Shown: in pieces, positions 1 to 12,124 of the stretch | Layout of the letters: each line of letters starts with the position of its first letter | Position numbering within the stretch: the first letter of the stretch is position 1 | Source of the DNA: Zygnema cylindricum | Lineage: Eukaryota > Streptophyta > Zygnematophyceae > Zygnematales > Zygnemataceae | Reading direction: 5' to 3' | Assembly (NCBI GenBank): GCA_037447655.1 | Contig: JBBHKE010001501.1 | Span: forward strand, 206,377-270,376 | DNA length: 64,000 bases | Notes under the pieces: model-generated | Seen by the model: the letters and a program-made list of their open reading frames with translations, nothing else | Database searches by the model: none | What the model was told of the DNA's origin: nothing | Program-made: the position numbers and the translations under genes

Positions 1-1287
1 ATGAACATTAAATTGAAAGTAACTGCAAAAAGGTTCGATAAAACACCCAAGACTAAGGAGCACTACACTGCCCATCGCTATTGATGAAAGGAATTATACG
101 TGTAAATGGAGAATTAAAATTTAGACGTGGCTGCTTGTAGTCCACTCCCTCAAAAGGTGTTATTAACACTTAGTGATTTTCAGTAAGAAAAAAGCTGCAA
201 CTGAATCAGTGTTATTAACACTGATAGCGATGGTTGGTGTACTATTCCTAAACGGGTAATTCTCATCAATTGACATCAACTCGAATTAGTGTGGAAAATG
301 TTAGGTAGAAGAAAAAAATGCTACCATAAATGTTTATAGTGGGCGTGGATTTGAGAATTGTGACGGCACTGAAACTTCCAACTACCTAAACTAGTGAGGA
401 CTATATCACCGGGTTTAAGTTAACTGGTATTAATTTCATTAAAGGAGTTGATATTAGTGTGGATTTGAAATGAATTGGAACCAGATTCACTCCCAATTAA
501 ACACTAAATCGCTTGGAAACTTAAAAAGATTATAAGTTTCAGAAAAGTAGAAAATATGAGACGTGATATATAAACACAAATTTAGTGCCTATTAGAATCA
601 ATAACACTTTATCAGGCCTTCTGTTGCTTTTCTCTTTTTCATTTTTTCTATCCAGTAATCAAAAGTCCATGACTTGTAATTCGGAGAGCGTAGCAGAAAT
701 AACACTCAACTAACTTTTCTTCAATTCGGGACTCAATTTCAATCCAAGCAAACTCTTTGTCAATCCAGATCCTGGGACCAAAAAATGTGATGAAGGCATA
801 AATTATGCAACAACCATTCTTGCCTTCTTATGACTTCTATTTCCAAATTTTTTACTCCGGAAATGGAAAAACAATTGGGAATGCTACATTGTGTTTCCCC
901 CGTACAATACGCGTTGTATATGGTTTTTCAGAGCATAACACACAATAGTACGAGGAAACCACATCCAGCTTTTCCAATTGTTTTGGCGCATTTGCACTAT
1001 GATTACTACAAGGAAAAAGACTGAAAAAGGGTACCTCAGTGATGGGTTCGCGGTGCCACATGGCGGACACGAAGGCCACATGGATCCGTTCCGTGGGACG
1101 GAGGTGGCAATCCGGTGCCGGGCGAGGCAACAAACACTCATTCGACGACTCCGCCGTCACGATGGGCCGACGTTGCAGCTTCCGAATCCGCCTCACTGGA
1201 CTTTGACCACTCTCACCTTCAATTCCAGAGTTCACCACCCAATTTCTACAAAAACATCATAACAACAACAACAGCATAAGCGGGCAA
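1..1287. other. AT-rich DNA without a recognisable gene
   Basis: I find no coding frame with family resemblance, no long repeat and no RNA gene here. Open frames around 830-1262 overlap one another on both strands, are short, and show no motif. A short AAC trinucleotide run lies at about 1258-1273. Confidence 0.6.
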
Positions 1288-1447
1288 GGAAACGGAAGCA
1301 AAAACAGAAGCGGAAACAGAAATGAAAATGGAGACAGAAACGGAAGTGGAAGTGTAAATGTAAGAGTAAGTCTAACCATAAACTTAGACATAAATAGAAA
1401 AATAAACATGAACGTAACGATAAAGATGAATGTGAATGTCACTGAAA
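1288..1447 (+). repeat. degenerate hexanucleotide repeat
   Basis: The plus strand is almost free of C-rich words and reads as about 26 consecutive six-base units. Early units are GGAAAC, GGAAGC, AGAAGC and GGAAAC; later ones are GTAAAT, ATAAAC, ATGAAC and GTGAAT. The shared pattern is NNNAAY. Units drift gradually along the array, which suggests an old microsatellite rather than a recent expansion. The open frames over it are low-complexity and not genes. Confidence 0.7.
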
Positions 1448-1734
1448 AAACTTGGAGATGCAATTGACACGTATCGCGTTCCGATGCGTCGCATGGGCCG
1501 ATGCGGTTTGCAATACGTATTGTGTTAATGTCAATGCAACGTGTCGATACATATATTTCGATATTTGAGATACAGTGTGGTGATTGAATGCGAATTTTTT
1601 TCTATTTTCGATGAGATACAATATGTATCCCCAATGAATGTCTGGAACCAAACCAAAAAACAAGTTTGCTTTAAAATCGTGGTTTGCATGTGAATGTACC
1701 AAATTTACGAGAAGAAAGTTTGAGGTTTCATCTT

Positions 1735-2085
1735 CCATTCCATTTGGTTCCATTTCCATTCCATTCATTTCTTTCCATTTGTCCTTTCCATCCCATTCCA
1801 TTTCCATTCCACTATTCTATCCATCTTCCATTCCCATCCATTCCTTCTTCCTTCCCCTCCTCCCTCCACCTCCGTCTCCTCTTTCCTCTCTTCCTCTTCC
1901 ATCTCCTTTCCCTCTCCCTGTCCTCTCCATTCCTCCCTCTCCCTTCCTTCCTCCTCTCTTCCTTCCCTCTCCCTTTCCTCTCCCCATTCCGACGTCCTCC
2001 TCCCTCCTCCTCCTTTCTCCACCACGACCTCCCCCCCCTCCACTCTCCTCCGCGCCTCCGCCTCCGCCTCAAACCACCCCTTCCA
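1735..2085 (+). repeat. polypyrimidine tract (CCATT-like, then CCTCC-like)
   Basis: About 350 bases of nearly pure C/T on the plus strand. The first 100 bases or so carry imperfect TTCCATTCCA units. The rest shifts to CCTCCCT and TTCCTCT words. The tract generates serine/proline-rich frames on plus and glutamate/arginine-rich frames on minus; these are composition artefacts. Such tracts can form triplex or slipped structures in vitro. No role is claimed here. Confidence 0.85.
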
Positions 2086-4919
2086 GATTGTGCTGCCGTA
2101 CCTGTCGCGTATTCCATAACCGTACGTTCCCTCTATTCCCCTCTCCATCATACATTCCGTACGATCTCAGATTCGTCCGTTAGCGTCAGCGTCGCTCTCT
2201 GTCCCGCCCGTCCGTACTGTCCACCCGTGCAGTTCCGTACGACGTTGTCCGTACATGTCCTGTACGGAAGGGAGGCCAGCCCGGCGCGGGATCCGGAGAG
2301 GAGCAGAAGAGCCTCCGCCAGAAAATGAAAGAGGAGGGCCGGGGTGAGTGCCACGTGGCCTAGCGCCATGAGAGGGAAACCGATCGTACGATGTCGGGCG
2401 CGCGTCATGTGACGTCACCTCAGCGGAGAGAGAGGAGAGGGAGCGGGGGGCATGTCGTGTGGGAGGGGTGGAGGGAAGAAGGGAGGGAGGGAAGGAGACT
2501 GTCTCCTGCACTTCCTGGGAGGCGAGAGGGCGATTCTGGCGAAAGTAATGGCTGGAGGAGGCGAATGGCGAAAGTGTCACGGTCACGACGACAGATCTAC
2601 AGGACAGTACAGTACCGTACTGTTCTGTGTTGTTATGGAAAAGGTATTGTACGGAAAGCATGCATGATGGAGGATAAGACGGGCGACACCGTATGGTCAT
2701 TGTGTACTGGAGGTGCGGATCGCCAACGCGAGGTTCTGATTGGTCGAAATGCCGGAGAGGCGGAGACACAAACAAAAGGATCTGTACGGTTCGATAATTG
2801 TGAACGAAAACAATCGGATTTTTAATAATTCTGTACGAATAAGTACAAACAAATGTGGACACTCGAGGATATCTTTTTGTGGGGGAGGTGGCATGTGGTT
2901 GGGCTCTGCTGGCTCCTCGAAGTCATTTATAAAAAACAAAAAAATTGACAAAACAACAAATGAAGGGCGTCAGAGCTGGAGATGTTTTGTCGTTTTTTTT
3001 CAGAAATAGCATGACGTGTGATGGTACGAAATGCGATGGAGACTTTGAATGCCGGATGTTTTATACCGGTTTGTATCCACCGTCATGTTAATTAAATACT
3101 ACATTTAACGGCCGCTAAGTGGCTCGCATCCCACATGAGGTTCGCGAGTGACGAATTTCACGGAAGCACGTATCTTCGCAGAATCAAATAGATGATTCTC
3201 CTGCTTCCCGTATCTCCTACAGTGTTGTACTTCCCATTTATGTGCTGGCAGACAATTTCGTTTTCGGAAATTAATGTCAGCAAAGCCGTACGACAAACAC
3301 GGCACGTGTAAGGGTACGTCCCCATGTATTAAAGTATCTACTTTTCTCTGTCTTTTTGCCCAAAAATTCAGGGAACTTTGACAAAAACTTTAGCCGTACG
3401 AGAAAATCAATTTTACCAAAGTAGAGTGAACGTCAATTCATACTTTGGATGTATGGCGTATTTGTCGTCATGTGAACGCATTCTGGCGTTTTCGCCTTTT
3501 CGACCCCCCGGGCAAGAGAATCCAGCCCAAAAAAAACTTCATCCAAAATCACATAGAGGGGGTGATTTTAGTTAAAGTACCGCCCAAACAGCGAATGAAA
3601 AACGACCCACGCACACGCCACAAGAGTGGGAAATTTTAGGACGAGGGAGAGTCACTCGCTATTTTTCTCCGTGCCAGTCACGTGCATATACGGAAAAAAG
3701 TTTGCAGGAGTCTCGGACCTCCACTTTCATTCATGAGGTCCTTTGCAAAATTTTGCGTCGTCTTCGCCTCTCCCCTCTCCCTCTCACACCATCGCTTTTA
3801 TCTCACACTTTCTAAAATGAGACACGACAACATTGGTACAAAATGAAAGATCTTTTAAAAATATTATTTTTGAAAAATTTTAAGGTTATTTTTTTAATGG
3901 CAAGTCGAGTGAGAAAAGTAGAAAAAACGAAATCCGGAAACCATGGCGGAAAGTTATTGAATCAGTGACGTCGACATTGTCACAAATGAGCATGATGTCA
4001 CAATGTCACCAAACCATAAACATCTACAATTTCACAAAAATCTAGACGTCTACCACTCTCGTTGTTTTTGTTGGCGTCACCAATGGTTGGAAGTTTTGTA
4101 GTCGGCTTCAATCGTCACAAGTTATAACTACGTCTACAACCGTCACATTTCAAAGTTTCGATTTCATTTTCGCACATAGGGACGCTCTTCATGTTGAAAA
4201 TTGGAAATCTATATTTCAGTAGATAGGGATGTGAGAGGAGACTAAAATAACTTAGAATATTTTCTAAGTAGTCTGTTGTAGTACTTACCTTAATTAGTGT
4301 TACAGTAGCAAAATTACAATAGTTTATTGTACTTTTACAGGGACACGCCTCGGCAAGAGAAACGTATGCAGGTTTTACGGAGTGGCGTAGACAATCAGTT
4401 ACACGCGAAACGTAGGAGACGATTGGATTCTCCGAATCACACGAACGGAATTCGAACCGGTTATTTTAGAAATATATAGTACAATTCGACGTTATGATCA
4501 TTGATTGAATTCGTGCCAACGGATGCGGTTCACCTGGGACCGCAACCGTGACTCACATGGGACCACAAGTGACGAAGCACTTAGGTGTTTCTTACTACAC
4601 TGCCACAGTCGGCTAGACTTTAGCGACTACCGCTGACTAAGCACCTGGAATATTTATCGTACGGTTCGCTATCTGAAAAAATTTGAAGAACATTGTTTTG
4701 TAGTTTAGTGTAATAAAAAATATTGTTTCATTAAATAGGTTTTTGGAAAACAATAATTATATTTTTGAAGGTACTCACGGTATAGTAAAGTATAGGTTGG
4801 GTACTTTGTCGTTAGTCAAGATAGTTTTGTAGTACGATTACCCGAATTAATGTGACCAGTAGATACTCACTGTCACTATATAGTTTAGGACTTGGACTTA
4901 GCCAATTTTGTAGTATCCA
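2086..4919. other. intergenic DNA without recognised gene; GTAC cluster near its start
   Basis: No protein family, tRNA or LTR is recognisable across 2.8 kb. From about 2097 to 2270 the tetranucleotide GTAC occurs about seven times, mostly as CCGTAC or TGTACGG, and it is dense again at 2600-2660. The rest is ordinary AT-rich sequence with a few open frames under 140 codons that resemble nothing I know. Much of it may be decayed transposon. Confidence 0.5.
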
Positions 4920-5156
4920 GTTTTAGGAATATGACACACTACTGTCCACGTTGTCTGCCTCTTCCGTAGGAGCAGATAGTGTTGCAGAAAACCTCACTTC
5001 ACTAAACCCTGGTGGAATTCCTTAAGATGGACATTTTACTTGTCCACAGACGATACCCCAGTATCGTTTTTCACACAAGGCCCTTACCATCATGGCTTCC
5101 CAATAATGAACCAGATCCGTTGAAGATGGGCACCCTAGAGGGTGGGCCAATAACTT
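4920..5156 (-). pseudogene. copia gag start, truncated (element E)
   Basis: On the minus strand, directly after the LTR ending at 5157, lies a gag N-terminus like that of element C: a PIFNGSG-like stretch, then WEAMM, RALCEKRYWGIV and a PPGF motif. It has at least one in-frame stop and a frame slip. Similarity stops near 4920, so only about the first 80 codons survive. Because it follows the same LTR that serves as the 3' LTR of element C, the two bodies share one LTR. I infer a product of LTR-LTR recombination, truncated later. Confidence 0.75.
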
Positions 5157-7339
5157 GCAATTCTGTGTCCCCCATTGGACTATAAAATTCAGGAAGCCTC
5201 TAGATAGCTTTTGCCTAACCCTTCTTCAGTTAAGATCACATATACCCAAGTATGCAAACAAGCAATGTGATTGCACCCCTGTGCAGTCTGGACTTCCGTG
5301 AGTCCGTAGCAAAAGAAGTCACCGAAAACGCCCAACCAGGCGATTAGTTATCAAATGGCAAAGATGTCAAAATATATACTAGCTCATTGGGAGAGAGGCG
5401 GCTACCTCCTAAATCTCCTAAGTCCTAAGCCCCTCTCACAACCCCTATCTACTAACGTACGAACCAATCAGAGAACTCTAGTAACATAAAGGTACTGTGG
5501 CCGGTGTACTTTTTATGTGGTCTGTGTACGACTCGGCCATTGAGTGGACGCCTGTCTCTTCCGAACTCGCCCTCATGCTCTTCGAGATTCCCGCTCTACA
5601 TTGTTATCTTGCCACGTGGCGCCAAGTCATGTCACACCCAAAAACCGCCAAAGCGCCCATTTCGGGATCTCGTCGATCATGCGCGCCGTCGGATCCAAAA
5701 CGACTTTGAATGGTAGCCGTTGAAAATCGATGTCCGGTAAATTTGTTTCGTGCGGTTTCAAGTTCGCACTATAATCCGATTTGTTTCTATGTTACTTATT
5801 CGTAGTTTTGTAAATCGGATTAGTGAACTCTGACAAATTTAAATACTTATCATACCCCATCTATGAAACTCTGTGTGCTCCATTGCCCACAAAAATCGTA
5901 GATGCAAAAGAAGATAATCTAGATAGTGCCGACTCCAAGTATATATAAACCCAAATGACTGACCCCTTAAAAATCACAACCCTATTATAGCTTCACCCTT
6001 GTGAAATAAGACTTTCTGTGTGCTCAGCTCCACCACATAATGCAAGGTTAGAATATGAGTTTTGGATACATTCACCCACTTTGACATTCCCTTAAATATG
6101 CAACTGCCCTGGCAAGCAAGCACTCTAAACAACTACACCCGTATGTAGCCTATAATCCCCTGAGTTTGCGGCAAAAAGAATCACTGGAAATGGTCTAGTA
6201 AATTGATAGATATGAATGGTCAAAGATGACCTTTTGTACAAGAGCTCTCTCGAAGAGAGGCTACTACCTACTAAATTTTCTAAGTCCTATCTCTCTCTAA
6301 AACTCTATCTACTGAAGTACTACACCAATCAAATTATTGTGTTGTTCATAAAAGTACAGGTGCTGGTGTACATTCTGTATGTCTATCGTACGACATGGCC
6401 AAAATATCGACACATGTCATATCCGGATTTGTTCTCGTAATCTCTGGAGTTGCCACGATCCAATGTCATTGTGCCATGTGTCATCCTACGTGGCGATGAC
6501 AGCAAACCGCCGCGATTCTCTTCCGCGATCTCGGCATCCTTCTCGGCCGTCCGATCAAAACTAGATTTTAATCATAGCAGTCATAAATACTTGCGCGGTA
6601 TTTGTTTCGCTATCGAAACAAAATGCGCGGTATTAAATTCTTCTTCGTACTGTACTCCGTACTCTACATAACTGAATCTATGCATCCCAAATAAAGTTTC
6701 AGTTGAATGAATTAGTCTACGTGTCAGTCTTTATATATATATATCAAACCCTGTATCTCTTAACACTAGTCCTATACTAAACAGATAAAGCTAACAGCTA
6801 GTTTGACAAACAGCGGGTATCCGGATCAAATCTTGGGTCCGCCATAATCTTTTAGGTAACTCTAAATTTGCCTTCCTGTCCTCTTTGGATAGCTCAGACA
6901 GCCATGGATCTAACTCCTCGTCAAGTCTTCAGTGACTACGAAAAGTGTGGGGACTTGAGTGAAGAGTTAGAGGCAGGCTGTTAGTGTCTCCTCTTTGCTT
7001 TTTATTTTACAATCTCTAGACCTAGAAAATACTTTAAATTTCAACAATGTTTTCTAATGGACGTCAACGACAGACCGGCTAAGGCTGATGGCTACGCCTC
7101 GCTCTGCCGGTCGGAAGTTCGAGTCCTACCGGACTCAACCTTTTTGGTAGAAGTGACTTATGTCACTTCTTCTGACCTGCCTAAGGTGCCAAGGCAGCCA
7201 TGTCTCCTCCACCGTCTCTCTCTTTGAATGACTACGACAAGTATGGGGGATAGAGGGGAGAGGTGGAGGCAGACTGCCAACGCTTTTCTTTTCTATTTTC
7301 ACTACCTAGAAAATACTTTATAAATGTAATAATTCAACA
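5157..7339 (-). repeat. LTR shared by copia elements C (3' LTR) and E (5' LTR), split by a solo LTR
   Basis: On the minus strand the LTR starts TGTTGAATTATTAC at 7339, directly after a purine-rich AATAAAGGGAG tract, and ends TTGCA at 5157, followed by a primer-binding-site-like AGTTATTGGCCC. Without the insertion at 5864-7046 it is about 995 bp. It matches the LTR at 18126-19123 along its length. Bodies of copia elements lie on both sides in the same orientation. Confidence 0.85.
5864..7046 (-). mobile_element. solo copia LTR nested in the C/E LTR
   Basis: This 1183-bp unit starts TGTTGAAATTTAAAG at 7046 on the minus strand and ends AGTTTCA at 5864. It resembles the LTRs of elements B and F more than the LTR it interrupts, sharing the ATTTTCTAGGTCT start and the gagacctcc-like end. 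The host LTR resumes on both sides in register with the LTR at 18126-19123. Flanks are ATCTA (5859-5863) and ATGTT (7047-7051), only partly matching, so the target duplication has decayed or was mispaired. No internal region is present, consistent with LTR-LTR recombination. Confidence 0.75.
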
Positions 7340-7398
7340 CTCCCTTTATTTTCTAGTCTAATTTAACCTTTTTCTTTTAGTCCACACTTCTCTATGCA

Positions 7399-9348
7399 TT
7401 ATTCCAATTTGGGTGAGGGCACAGGTTTTGTCATCATATCATCAATCATTTCTCCATCTGGTTTATACACAAGATTAACAATTTTGTTTTCGACTTTTTC
7501 AATCACAAAACTCAGCCTTTTGTCCATGTGTTTAGCTTTGAAATGATGTTTTAGATTGGCTGCAATTGCAATTGCAGCCTGATTATCACCGAAGACTTCA
7601 TGCACCCTTTTTTTCATGTACCCCTGTTTTTGCGGCAAAGACTCTACCCACATCAATTCTATCATAGCTGAACAAGAGGCCATGTATTCAGCCTCCATAG
7701 TGGACTAAGCAACCACCTTTTGTTGCTTCCTACTCCAACAATAAGCTCCTTCCCCCACATACAATACATACCCAGAAGTGTATCTCCTCATAGGTACATC
7801 TCCATAACTGGCATCACTCCAAGTGGTGATGTCAGTGTGCTTCCCTCCCAAGTGTAACCATAAATCCCTTATACCCACCAGATATCTTATGACTCTTTTT
7901 GTTGCCTCATATTCTCTCTTTCTAGGATGATTAGGACTCCTACTGAGAACTTCAAATGCTGCCGCTATGTCTGACCTAGTACAATTCATAAAATAAATTA
8001 GACTTCCTACAACCTACCTGTAAGGTATAGACTTCATAAACTGTCTTTCTTCAAGACTCATGTGATTCTCTAAGATTATCCCACCTTCTCCTACACTCCC
8101 ATCTCTTTTTTTCTTCAAGTCCATGGGAGTGGTACAATTGTTTGCCTTTTCCATTTGGAAATTCTCGAGCACATTCCCTATAGCTTCTTTCTGAGTAAGT
8201 CTACAAATCCTTTTTCTCCTATCTCTTTTCATTTGTATCCTCGAGATATATCTTGCCTCTCGTAGATCTTTTATATCAAACCTGCTTCTAAGATCTTTCT
8301 TTAACTTATTGATCTTTTCCATAGATTTACTTAACACCAGCAAATCATCCACATAAATTGCAATAAAAATAACACCACTCTCATCCTCAAACATATAAAT
8401 AGAATGGTCTGAACTGTTTCGGATATATCCTAGGCAGGTGAGAAACTAATCTATTTTTTGTTTAAGTCTATATAAAGACTTTATAAGTTTGCAGACTTTG
8501 CTCTCCTCACCTTCATCTACAAATCCTTTTGATTGCCGCATGAAGATTTCTTCCTCTAGTTCACCACTGAGGAAGGCGGTCTTAAAATCCATCTGGTGTA
8601 TTTCCATGTCTTCCGTTGCCGCTAGACTAAGGAGAATCTTTAATGATGGGAAGCGTACCACAGGAGCAAAGGCCTCTTCATAATCTATCCCTTCTTTTTG
8701 AGTGAACCCCTTTGCTACCAACCGAGCCTTATATCTCTCAATAGTATTATATGGGTTCAGTTTCAGTTTAAATACCATTTTACAACGAATAGGTTTTCTG
8801 TCTGGTGGACAGTTCACCAGCTCCCAAGTATTTGCCTCCATGACTGAAGCCATCTCATCATTTATGGCTCTGACCCATCTGTCTTTTTCCGGACTGTCCA
8901 TTACCTCCGAATATTATTGAGGCTCTTCTGGGTGAGAAAGCTTTGTTACCTTGTGAGCAGCCTGTTTCTCTTGTAGTCTTTTGATGCTTGTCCGTCCTCC
9001 CTCAAAGTTCGAAGTTAGAATGGAGGGAAGTCTTAGATGCCTTCGCACTGTCTCATTAGCTCCCCTATCCACGGAAACTAGTTCTGACTCCTCTTCGTCT
9101 CTCTCCGAAAGTGTGTAAAAATATGAGGGGATTTTGGTATATCTCCCCCATCTTTGATCTCCCTTGAATCTGCAATCATGTTTTCATATGTGCTCTCTTC
9201 TGGGAATATCTAAGTCCTCCTCACTCTCGGACTCAAAACCGATTCTGATTTTCTTAATATATTTGAAGGTATCAAAGGACTTCCCCTCATCCATGACAAT
9301 TAGATGCTTTACTAGAATGATTTCTTGTTTAGCTAAGTCATACACCAT
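7399..9348 (-). pseudogene. element C integrase end, reverse transcriptase and RNase H remnant
   Basis: Going down the minus strand: the linker after integrase (IILVKHLIVMDEGKSF, about 9300), the RT start with a NDEMASVMEANTWELV stretch (about 8850), KARLVAKGFTQKEGIDYEE (about 8700), HQMDFKTAFLSGELEEEI (about 8580), the RT active site IYVDDLLVLSK (about 8350), then RNase H with TWSDASYGD (about 7800) and DNQAAIAI (about 7570). Stops and frame changes near 8445, 8000 and 7700 split it into four frames. The YVDD active site is intact, but the gene cannot make a full polyprotein. It ends just before the purine tract at 7340-7350. Confidence 0.85.
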
Positions 9349-9353
9349 ATATC

Positions 9354-10403
9354 TAAAACTGTGAGACCTCCATAAGTCCTCGGAGTGGACAGTTTCCAAG
9401 AAGCCTCTAGGATAATCCTGACCACTTTGTGTTTCAGCAAAAACAAGTGCCACCCTGGCAGACAAAAAACTCTAACCACCTGCACCCTTGTGAAGGCAAG
9501 ACTCCCTTGAGTCGATAGCAAAAAGAATCTCTGAATTTGCTCCCCTGAGCAGTAAGTTATGGAGGGTCAAAGTTGACCTTTTGTACAGAAGCTCTCTGGG
9601 AGAGAGGGTCCTATCTCCTAATTTTTCTAAGTCCTATCTCTCTCACAGACTCTATCTACTGATGTACGGAACCAATCAGATTTCTCCTCCGTACATAAAA
9701 GTACAGTCGCCGGTGTACTTTATGTACGGAAATTGTACAACATGGCCTTAATGTCGACACATGTCATATCCAGATTCGGTGCCGTAATCTCCAGAGATAC
9801 CACGATCCAATGTAATTTCGCCACGTGTCATCCGATGTGGCGATGCCCAAAAACCGCCGAATTTTTCTTCCGAGATCTCGGCGCTAATTCCGCCCGTCCG
9901 ATTAAATTCACATTTGATCGTAGCCGTAATAAATACATGCGCGGTATTTGTTTCGCTTACGAAATCAATACGTGGTATTGATTTCTTATCCGTACCGCAA
10001 TTCTTACTTTTACACTACCGGTTCTATGTATCCCGTAAACAATTATAGTTAAATGATTTATCCTACGTATTAATGTTTAATTAATTATCAAACCATATAG
10101 TACGTAACACTACTTCTAGACTTAACGGCTAAGGTTACCGTCTACCGCCAGCTTGCCGTCCGGCAGGTACTAGGTTCAAATCGTGTGGCCGCCGCATAAT
10201 TTTTTACTTAATAAACCCCAAATATATATTTCCCGTAAACCTTAGGATAGCCTAGGTAGCCACGGTTCTAGCTTCCTCTCTAATTTCTCAGTGACTACGA
10301 CAAGTTTGAGAGTTAGAGAGAGAAAATAGAGGTAGATTGCCTCGGCTTCTTTCTTATTTCTATTCAGACCTAGAAAATACTTTAAAAACCATTAATTTTT
10401 ACA
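9354..10403 (-). repeat. 3' LTR of element B
   Basis: On the minus strand it starts TGTAAAAATTAATGG at 10403, right after the purine tract AAATAAGGGGAG, and ends at 9354 against the GATAT duplication. It is 1,050 bp against 1,049 bp for the 5' copy. Scattered substitutions show the insertion is not recent. It carries the conserved stem-loop (about 10268-10332) and the antisense tRNA-like module (about 10114-10188). Confidence 0.9.
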
Positions 10404-12124
10404 CTCCCCTTATTTTCTAGTCAATCTTTAATATCAAACCACATTTCTCCCTACATAAAATTAGCTTAGGGGAAGGCACAGGTTTTGTCATCATATCTGC
10501 TACCATCTCACTATCTGGTCGTTACTCTAAACTGATTATTTTATTTTTTACTTTCTCTTTAACAAAGCTGAGTCTAATACCCATGTGTTTGGCTTTAAAA
10601 TGATGTTTAGGATTGGCAGAAATAGCAATTGCTGCCTGATTATCACAAAATATTTTCTGCACACCACTCTTAAGATGACCAAGCTCACCAAGCAAAGACT
10701 TGACCCACATCAATTCTTTTACAGCAGAGCAAGAGGCCATATACTCAGCCTCCATGGTGGACTGAGCAATAACTTTTTGTTGTTTGCTACTCCAACAGCA
10801 AGCCCCATCACCCACATATAATACATATCCAAAAGTGCATCTCCTCATCGGAGCATCACCATAACTGGAATCACTCCAAGTAGTGATGTCAGTATTCTCC
10901 CCACCCAAATGCAACCATAGATCCCTAGTTCCTATCAAGTATCTAAGGACTCTCTTAGCTGCCTCCCAATCCCTCTTAGTGGGAGCATTTAGACTTCTAC
11001 TCAACACTCCTACAGCTGCAGCTAAATCCGGCCGGGTACAATTCATAAAATAGATTAGACTTCCCACTACTTGTCTGTAAAGAATAGTCTGCATGAACTT
11101 CTGTTCTTCAGGAGATATTTCCTCGTCTAAGACTATGACTCCTTCCTCACTCCCCTCACTTCCCTTCTTCAACTCCATTGGAGTAGTATAACTATTAGCT
11201 TTATCCATGTGAAAATTTTCAAGCATGTTCCCTATTGCTTCTTTTTGAGGCAATCTTATAATTTTTCTTTTTCGGTCTCTCTCTACTTGAATTCCCAAAA
11301 TATATTTTGCTTCCCCATATCCTTCATTTAAAATCTCCCCTTAAGATCGATTTTCAGTTTATTAATTTTTTCCATTGATTTACTTAAAACAAGCAAATCA
11401 TCAACATAAATTGCAATAAATGTAAAACCTTCCTCATCTTCGAAAACATAGATTGAGTGATATGAGCTGATCCAGATATATCCCAGACCGGTAAGAAACT
11501 CATCAAGCTTCTTATTCCACTGTCGAGGCGCCTGTCACAAACCATAAAGAGATTTAATCAGCAAGCATACCTTACTCTTCTCTCCTTCTTCCACAAACCC
11601 TTCGGGTTGTCGCATGAAGATCACCTCTTTTAATTCTCCATGCAAAAAGGCTGTTTTGATGTCCATCTGGTGCACTTCCATGTCTTCCGCTGCTGCCAGG
11701 TTGAGAAGTATGCGGACGGAGGGAAATCTGACCACCGGGCAAAGGTTTCCTCGTAGTCAATTCCCTCCTTTTGTGTGAATCCTTTTGCCACTAGTCGGGC
11801 CTTGTAGCGCTCGATTGTGTTATCTGGGTTCAGTTTTAATTTGAAAACCCACTTACAACCGATTGGTTTTCGGTTAGGTGGACAATCCACCAACTCCAAA
11901 GTATCGGCTGCCATAATTGAGGCCATCTCCTCATTGATGGCTGTCCTCCACCGACTTCTTTCTGGACAAGTCATCGCCTCTCCATAAGTTTGAGGTTCAT
12001 CTTGATGAGATAGTTTAGTTACCTTGTTATTAACCTGTTTTTCTTGCAGTCTTTTGCTACTTCTCCTTCCCCCCTCAAAATCTGAGGCCGGAATAGATGG
12101 TTCTCGTGGATTGTTTCGAACAAA
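10404..12124 (-). pseudogene. element B reverse transcriptase and RNase H remnant
   Basis: The RT start (INEEMASIMAADTLELV, about 11930) and KARLVAKGFTQKEGIDYEE (about 11790) are followed by a frameshift near 11745, then HQMDIKTAFLHGELKE (about 11650). The active-site coding for IYVDDLLVLSK lies near 11400 in a stretch broken by stops. RNase H follows (10522-11298), with TWSDSSYGDAP (about 10870) and DNQAAIAIS (about 10640), ending near the purine tract at the 3' LTR. At least three disruptions make it non-functional. Confidence 0.85.

Noticed and set aside
1638-2328. Two long overlapping plus-strand frames rich in Ser, Pro, Phe and Leu
   Set aside because: They read through the polypyrimidine tract in two frames; composition explains them, and no domain is visible.
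2167-2862. 231-codon minus-strand frame
   Set aside because: No family resemblance; it overlaps equally open frames on both strands in GC-richer DNA.
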